Part shown: piece by piece, positions 23,699-27,976 of the stretch
Numbering within the stretch: the first letter of the stretch is position 1
Layout: each line of letters begins with the position of its first letter
Source: RUG14219 sp045538535
Lineage (GTDB): Bacteria > Cyanobacteriota > Vampirovibrionia > Gastranaerophilales > Gastranaerophilaceae
Assembly (NCBI GenBank): GCA_045538535.1
Contig: JAZSRN010000059.1
Coordinates: forward strand, 1 to 27,976
Reading direction: 5' to 3'
Length of the DNA: 27,976 bases
Translations under genes and position numbers: made by a program
The notes under the pieces: model-generated
The model's input: the letters and a program-made list of their open reading frames with translations, nothing else
Told to the model about the DNA's origin: nothing
Databases searched by the model: none

Positions 23699-25121
23699 TT
23701 CAATATTAATATTCCCGATAATTGCTTGTTTTATAATGTTTTTGTTCAAGAAGAGATTTTTGGACAAATTAATGATAAATTTGTATGCTATTTTGCATTT
23801 TTGTGTAAGTGTTATGGCTGTATTAGGTTTGATTAATAAAAATGCAGGTGCTTATTTTGCAATAGATGATACCAATTTAGTATTTTTGCTTATTTTATCA
23901 ATAGTTTTTTTAATGGTTGCAATTTATAACAACGATTATATGAAAAATTTTGAATTTCCTTCGCGTAGATTAAGACATTATTCGTATATGATACTAATAT
24001 TTGTGCTTTCAATGACGGGAACATTGTTGTGTACGAATCTCGGACTTGCTTGGATTTTAATTGAGGCTACAACTTTATCAAGTGCGTATTTAATCTATTT
24101 TAATAAAACAAAAAATTCTATTGAGGCGGCTTGGAAATATGTTTTTATATGTTCAATCGGTATCGCAATGGCATTTGTCGGAATTATTCTTTTGAATATT
24201 TCTACCGGAACAATTAATACTCTTGATTTTTCACAATTATATAAATATGCTATTTCATTTGACCATAACTGGTTAAAGATGGCGTTTGTGTTTATGCTTT
24301 TTGGGTTTGGTGCGAAAATGGGACTTGCTCCTATTCATTTTTGGTTGCCGGATGCCCATTCAGAAGCACCTTCCCCGATTTCGGCATTGCTTTCGGCTGC
24401 GTTGCTAAATTCTGCATTTTTGGTGATTGTCAAAGTTTTTAAAATAATGACATTGGCGCATTGCGAAAATTATGCTAGATTAATTTTGTTGTTAATGGGA
24501 TTTATATCTTTATTCATAACCGCAGTTTTTGTTTATCATATTAAAAATTATAAAAGGATGTTGGCGTATTCATCAATTGAGAATATGGGAATTCTTGCCA
24601 TCGGAACGGCACTTGGTGGCGTTGCGCATTATGCCGTAATTCTTCATCTTATCGGACATTCACTGGCAAAAGCATCATTCTTTTTGTCCTCCGGAAATAT
24701 CTTAGAACTTTTTGAAACTAAAAGAATAAAGTCTGTGAACGGACTTATTAAAGCTGATGCCAAAACCGGTTGGCTATGGGTGGTGTCATTCCTTGCAATA
24801 TGTGCATTCCCTACCTCTGTTTTATTTGTTAGTGAATTTTTGATGATAAAAACTATGATTTTGGAAGGTCATTATTTATTGTGTGCGTTATTTGTAATTC
24901 TTTTGACAATTATTTTATTTGGAATAGGTAGAGTTACTTTAAAAATGGCGTTTGGTAATGTGAGCGAAGATAAAAGTAAAATTATTGAAACAAATAAATC
25001 TAAAGTTACAACGATGATGTATTTCCCGCAAATAATTATGTTAATTATGGTATTTGCATTAGGGCTATATATCCCGCCGTTTTTAAACAACATAATAAAA
25101 ATGGCATTAGCAGGGTTTTAA
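23691..25121 (+). CDS. Second Ehr/hydrogenase-4-like antiporter subunit (HyfF-like)
   Basis: A 476-aa NuoN/MrpD-type proton-channel protein with about 14 helices. Channel residues are kept: E125 in WILIEATTLSSAYL, K209 in FGFGAKMGLAPIHFWLPDAHSEAPSP and K248 in VIVKVFK. With the HyfB-like subunit this gives two ion-translocating units per complex. It overlaps the HyfE-like gene by 8 nt and is followed by the large subunit after 17 nt. Confidence 0.9.
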   Translation: MISSILIFPIIACFIMFLFKKRFLDKLMINLYAILHFCVSVMAVLGLINKNAGAYFAIDDTNLVFLLILSIVFLMVAIYNNDYMKNFEFPSRRLRHYSYMILIFVLSMTGTLLCTNLGLAWILIEATTLSSAYLIYFNKTKNSIEAAWKYVFICSIGIAMAFVGIILLNISTGTINTLDFSQLYKYAISFDHNWLKMAFVFMLFGFGAKMGLAPIHFWLPDAHSEAPSPISALLSAALLNSAFLVIVKVFKIMTLAHCENYARLILLLMGFISLFITAVFVYHIKNYKRMLAYSSIENMGILAIGTALGGVAHYAVILHLIGHSLAKASFFLSSGNILELFETKRIKSVNGLIKADAKTGWLWVVSFLAICAFPTSVLFVSEFLMIKTMILEGHYLLCALFVILLTIILFGIGRVTLKMAFGNVSEDKSKIIETNKSKVTTMMYFPQIIMLIMVFALGLYIPPFLNNIIKMALAGF

Positions 25122-25138
25122 ATTATAGGTGATATAAA

Positions 25139-26608
25139 ATGATAAATTGGTGTATTACAAAAAATAATAAAAAAGTTAGTATTTCAGAAATCCCTATTAT
25201 ATCTATAGGTGAGTTGAGGGAAGAAATAATTGCACAAAACAAACGCCCGATAGGTTTTTTCGGAAAGGATTGGGGCCATAACCGAACAAGACTTTTTGTT
25301 GTATTGGCAGATGATGTTAATGGCAATTTATTGATTTCATCTTCTTTATTTGAAGAAAATGAAAAAGAATATGACTCTTTAACCCAGAAAGTTCCGGCGT
25401 TTCACGTTTTTGAAAGAGAGTTTTATGAGCAATTTGGGATTAAACCGTTAAATCATCCTTGGTTAAAACCGTTAAGAAACAATCAAAATGATTACGAATT
25501 CTTCGAGGTTAAGGGTGATGAAGTTCATCAAGTTGCAGTTGGCCCTATTCACGCCGGAGTAATTGAACCGGGACATTTTAGATTTATGTGCCATGGTGAA
25601 ACGGTTTATCATTTAGAAATTATGCTTGGTTATCAGCATAGAGGCGTGGAAGATTTGATGGTTAAATCTCCAAGTAATCAATTGGCAGAATCAATATGCG
25701 GAGATAGTGTAATCGCGTATAATACTGCTTATTCGCAAATTATTGAAGAGTTGAAAGATATCAAAATAAGCAATAAAGCTCAATTGATTCGAAAAATAGC
25801 CTTAGAAATGGAGAGAATAGGTATCCATATCGGTGATATGGGTGCAATTTCTGGTGATATTGCTTATTTAATGGGGGCATCTGTTTTTGGAGCAACCAGA
25901 ACGCTTGTGATAAATACAACTCTTGCGATGTGTGGAAGTCGTTTTGGTAGAGGTTTTATAAATGTTGGCGGTGTGAATTTTGACATTTCTGATGAGACTA
26001 TTTGCGAGGCTGTCAAAACGCTTGATAAAGTAGTTAAAGATGTCGAAAGAATGACTAATACAATGTTAAAAAGTTCTACTGTAATGTCAAGATTGGAAAA
26101 AACCGGAACCGTTAGCGAAGAAAGAGCTAGGGAAATCGGTCTTGTTGGTATGGCTGCAAAATCTTGTGGTGTAAATTTGGATTCTCGATTTGACTTCCCT
26201 GATAAATGGATTAGTGATTTGAAATTTGACAATAAGCCTTTCAAAGCTACCGGTGATGTAAATGCGAGATTTAAATTAAGATACAAAGAAATTTTGCAAT
26301 CAATTTCAATGGTTAAAAAAATGTTTGCGAAACTTCAAGACTATAAAAACGATTTTATTTTGGTAGATAATGTACAAAATGAATTGTCAAAAGATTCTTT
26401 TGTAGTTTCAATAGTAGAAGGTTGGAGAGGTGAAGTCGTACATATTGCTATGACGGATTCTGAAGGCAAACTTTCAAGATACAAAATTAAAGACCCATCA
26501 TTTAACAACTGGTATGGATTGGGGCTTGCAGTTCGGAATAATGGCATTTCAGATTTTCCGCTATGTAATAAAAGTTTTAATTTGTCGTATTCAGGAAACG
26601 ATTTATAA
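25139..26608 (+). CDS. Large subunit of an Ehr-type complex (HyfG-like) lacking the NiFe site
   Basis: A 489-aa fusion like HycE/HyfG: a NuoC-like domain (1-115, with FEREFYEQFGIKPLNHPWLKP) and a NuoD/hydrogenase-like domain with GPIHAGVIEPGHFRF (135-149) and GYQHRGVE (164-171). In hydrogenases two CxxC motifs bind nickel and iron. Here the first, expected as RxCGxC, is S-I-C187-G-D-S190, and the second, expected as DPCxxC near the C-terminus, is N481-L-S-Y-S-G486. Three of four ligand cysteines are gone, so a NiFe centre cannot form. The protein ends three residues later, without the C-terminal tail of HycE. This fits the energy-converting hydrogenase-related (Ehr) family, whose reaction is unknown. 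SD AGGTGAT precedes the ATG. Confidence 0.92.
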   Translation: MINWCITKNNKKVSISEIPIISIGELREEIIAQNKRPIGFFGKDWGHNRTRLFVVLADDVNGNLLISSSLFEENEKEYDSLTQKVPAFHVFEREFYEQFGIKPLNHPWLKPLRNNQNDYEFFEVKGDEVHQVAVGPIHAGVIEPGHFRFMCHGETVYHLEIMLGYQHRGVEDLMVKSPSNQLAESICGDSVIAYNTAYSQIIEELKDIKISNKAQLIRKIALEMERIGIHIGDMGAISGDIAYLMGASVFGATRTLVINTTLAMCGSRFGRGFINVGGVNFDISDETICEAVKTLDKVVKDVERMTNTMLKSSTVMSRLEKTGTVSEERAREIGLVGMAAKSCGVNLDSRFDFPDKWISDLKFDNKPFKATGDVNARFKLRYKEILQSISMVKKMFAKLQDYKNDFILVDNVQNELSKDSFVVSIVEGWRGEVVHIAMTDSEGKLSRYKIKDPSFNNWYGLGLAVRNNGISDFPLCNKSFNLSYSGNDL

Positions 26609-26620
26609 GGAATATAAATT

Positions 26621-27364
26621 ATGTTTGATACATTAAAATCAAGAATTTTTCAAGGAAAACAATATATTAAAGATATTCAAAATGCGCAGATGTGCGAACA
26701 ATTTAGAGGCTTTCCGATTTTGAAAGAAGGTGTTGATGTTCAAGCGTGCCAAGGTGTTTGTCCTACCGGTGCTTTAAATTTAACTCCCCTTTCGATTGAT
26801 ATGGGAAAATGTACTTTTTGCGGTGCTTGTGCCAATCTTTGCAATGCAATTGAATTTACAAACGGTTATAAACTGACTGCTTCTTCTCGGGAAAAATTAG
26901 TTGTTACTGCTCAATCAGATTATGAAGAATATGTAAAAAATGCGGTTGAAGCTAAAAAAGAAATAATTAAAACTTTTGGCAAGTCTTTAAAACTTCGTCA
27001 AGTTTCGGCTGCCGGTTGTAACGGTTGCGAAATGGAGTTGAATGCATGTTCAAACGTAAATTTTGATATGGGAAGATTTGGCATAGACTTTGTTGCCTCT
27101 CCGCGTCACGCGGATGGGATTGTAATAACTGGGCCTATTTCAAAAAATATGGCATACGCGCTAGAAGATTGTTATAATTCGGTTCCTAATCCTAAAATTG
27201 TAATTCTTTGCGGTGCTTGTGCTATTTCTGGCGGAGTTTTTCAAAACAGTTCGGAATTAAATAGAGAATTTTTAGAAAAATATCCGATTGATTTATATAT
27301 CCCGGGTTGTCCGGTTCATCCGCTTACTTTTATAAACGGGATTTTGAGTTATATAAAAAAATAA
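26621..27364 (+). CDS. Fused ferredoxin / NuoB-like subunit (HyfH-HyfI-like)
   Basis: A 247-aa protein that joins two subunits usually separate. The N-terminal half has a ferredoxin-type motif C64-x2-C67-x2-C70-x3-C74, but the other motif keeps only C43-x3-C47-P: the two cysteines expected at positions 37 and 40 are Gly and Val. One 4Fe-4S cluster (C64, C67, C70, C47) looks complete; the second has only C43 and C74. The C-terminal half is NuoB/small-subunit-like with C133, C136, C200 and C230, the proximal cluster ligands. It should pass electrons to or from the large subunit and is last in the operon. Confidence 0.9.
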   Translation: MFDTLKSRIFQGKQYIKDIQNAQMCEQFRGFPILKEGVDVQACQGVCPTGALNLTPLSIDMGKCTFCGACANLCNAIEFTNGYKLTASSREKLVVTAQSDYEEYVKNAVEAKKEIIKTFGKSLKLRQVSAAGCNGCEMELNACSNVNFDMGRFGIDFVASPRHADGIVITGPISKNMAYALEDCYNSVPNPKIVILCGACAISGGVFQNSSELNREFLEKYPIDLYIPGCPVHPLTFINGILSYIKK

Positions 27365-27415
27365 ATAGTTCTTTTTAATAGCCGGTTTTTCGCATAATTT
27401 TTTGCCAATAATGGT

Positions 27416-27421
27416 TATAAT
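27416..27421 (+). promoter_or_regulatory. -10 box of tspO
   Basis: A consensus TATAAT lies 6 nt before the tspO start codon, with no Shine-Dalgarno between. No convincing -35 box is seen. The mRNA is probably leaderless. Confidence 0.5.
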
Positions 27422-27427
27422 TTTGAT

Positions 27428-27814
27428 ATGAGATATATTTTGGATTGGTATAATACATTAGAAAAACCTTTTTTAAATCCGCCGGCATGGTTATTTGCTC
27501 CGGCTTGGACAATTCTTTATTTGCTAATGGCGGTTTCTTTGTTGTTGTATTTGATTTCGCCTCAGAAAGAAGTTAGAGGTTTTGTTATATTTTTTGTTCA
27601 ATTAGGTCTGAATTTGCTTTGGCCGTCGGTATTTTTTGGCGCGCAGATGATTATTCCGGGTGCAATTATTTGTGTTTTGTTAACGGTTTTGATTTTTTAT
27701 AATATAAAAATTTTTTATTGTGCATCAAAAGTTTCGGCGTATTTGTTAGTTCCGTATTTTGTATGGATGTGTTATGCAACTTATTTGAATATTGGCCTTG
27801 CAATACTAAATTAG
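27428..27814 (+). CDS. tspO: Short TspO/MBR-family membrane protein
   Basis: TspO is a tryptophan-rich membrane protein that binds porphyrins and affects tetrapyrrole and stress responses. The 128-aa product starts with WYNTLEKPFLNPPAWLFAPAWTILY, a core TspO signature, then QLGLNLLWPSVFFG and YFVWMCYATYLN, giving four helices. Typical TspO proteins have about 155 residues and five helices; here helix 1 is missing. An in-frame stop at 27395 and the lack of any start codon between it and 27428 show that the missing part is not encoded just upstream. It follows the Ehr-like operon by 63 bp but has its own -10 box. Confidence 0.85.
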   Translation: MRYILDWYNTLEKPFLNPPAWLFAPAWTILYLLMAVSLLLYLISPQKEVRGFVIFFVQLGLNLLWPSVFFGAQMIIPGAIICVLLTVLIFYNIKIFYCASKVSAYLLVPYFVWMCYATYLNIGLAILN

Positions 27815-27836
27815 TTAATAAATATTTTTACGAGAC

Positions 27837-27865
27837 TTGATATTTGTTAAAAAATTTGATATATT
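27837..27865 (+). promoter_or_regulatory. Promoter of the last gene
   Basis: TTGATA (27837-27842), a 17-nt spacer and TATATT (27860-27865). The ATG at 27872 is 6 nt beyond, where transcription should begin. A GGGA three nt before the ATG is too close for a normal Shine-Dalgarno. Confidence 0.6.
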
Positions 27866-27871
27866 GGGAAC

Positions 27872-27976
27872 ATGAAAAATATGTATTTGAATAGTATGGA
27901 CATAGATTTCATTGAAAAAGTCGGGGGTTCGAAATTGCCCAAAACCCTTGCTATGACTGCGTTTGCGCCTACGGGG
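27872..27976 (+). CDS. Partial gene at the window edge, unknown
   Basis: The first 35 codons of an open frame that runs off the window (MKNMYLNSMDIDF...KTLAMTAFAPTG). A well-formed promoter lies directly before the ATG, which supports a real gene. Too little is present to name a family. Confidence 0.5.
   Translation, partial: MKNMYLNSMDIDFIEKVGGSKLPKTLAMTAFAPTG

Noticed and set aside
20143..27364. Functional group 4 [NiFe] hydrogenase or formate hydrogenlyase
   Set aside because: The large subunit lacks three of the four NiFe-ligand cysteines and its C-terminal tail, and no maturation genes are present.
1..27976. tRNA or rRNA genes, CRISPR arrays, insertion sequences or phage genes
   Set aside because: No cloverleaf, spaced direct repeats, transposase or phage-type products were recognised on either strand.

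Overview
The window is a low-GC, gene-dense stretch of bacterial chromosome with about two dozen genes. The organism is probably a gut cyanobacterial relative of the Melainabacteria / Gastranaerophilales type. This placement is an inference, from the low GC, the pilin-like proteins with GFTLAEVLITL-type prepilin signals, an unfamiliar membrane protein carrying SFTG motifs, a KdsC-like sugar phosphatase that suggests a Gram-negative envelope, and rplJ-rplL standing apart from rpoBC. No 16S gene is present to confirm it.

Layout. (1) 1-3.7 kb: a pilin-like secreted protein with a C-type-lectin-like C-terminus, whose last ~110 bp are a GC-rich block of NNC codons that looks like the variable region of a diversity-generating retroelement (DGR); then a small secreted peptide and a 668-aa membrane protein of unknown role. 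(2) 4-9.2 kb: trmFO, an XRE regulator, a second pilin-like protein, and mutS ending in a beta-clamp peptide. (3) 9.2-12 kb: three unknown genes around panC. (4) 12-13.2 kb: rplJ-rplL behind a long leader with an attenuator hairpin. (5) 13.2-17.8 kb: an orphan histidine kinase and the operon kdsC-like / TPR protein / lysC, the last two with TTG starts. (6) 17.8-19.9 kb: two tandem zinc-dependent dehydrogenases. (7) 20.1-27.4 kb: a six-gene operon for a membrane complex built like hydrogenase-4 / complex I (HyfB, C, E, F, G and a fused H-I). (8) To the end: a short TspO homologue and the start of an unknown gene.

The two most notable items are the DGR-like pilin tail and the hydrogenase-like operon. 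The operon's large subunit has lost three of the four cysteines that hold the NiFe site (C-G-D-S where CGxC is expected; N-L-S-Y-S-G where DPCxxC is expected). It is therefore better read as an energy-converting hydrogenase-related (Ehr) complex than as a hydrogenase. The ferredoxin half of its small-subunit fusion appears to keep only one complete 4Fe-4S ligand set, while the proximal cluster ligands and the ion-channel Glu/Lys residues of both antiporter subunits are intact. The machine looks functional, but its redox partner is unknown.

A second pattern is regulatory. At several genes (103-aa gene, tspO, mutS, the last partial gene, nearly trmFO) the -10 box lies only 6-9 nt before the start codon and no normally placed Shine-Dalgarno is seen, which implies leaderless mRNAs. 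Neighbouring genes have clear Shine-Dalgarno sites.
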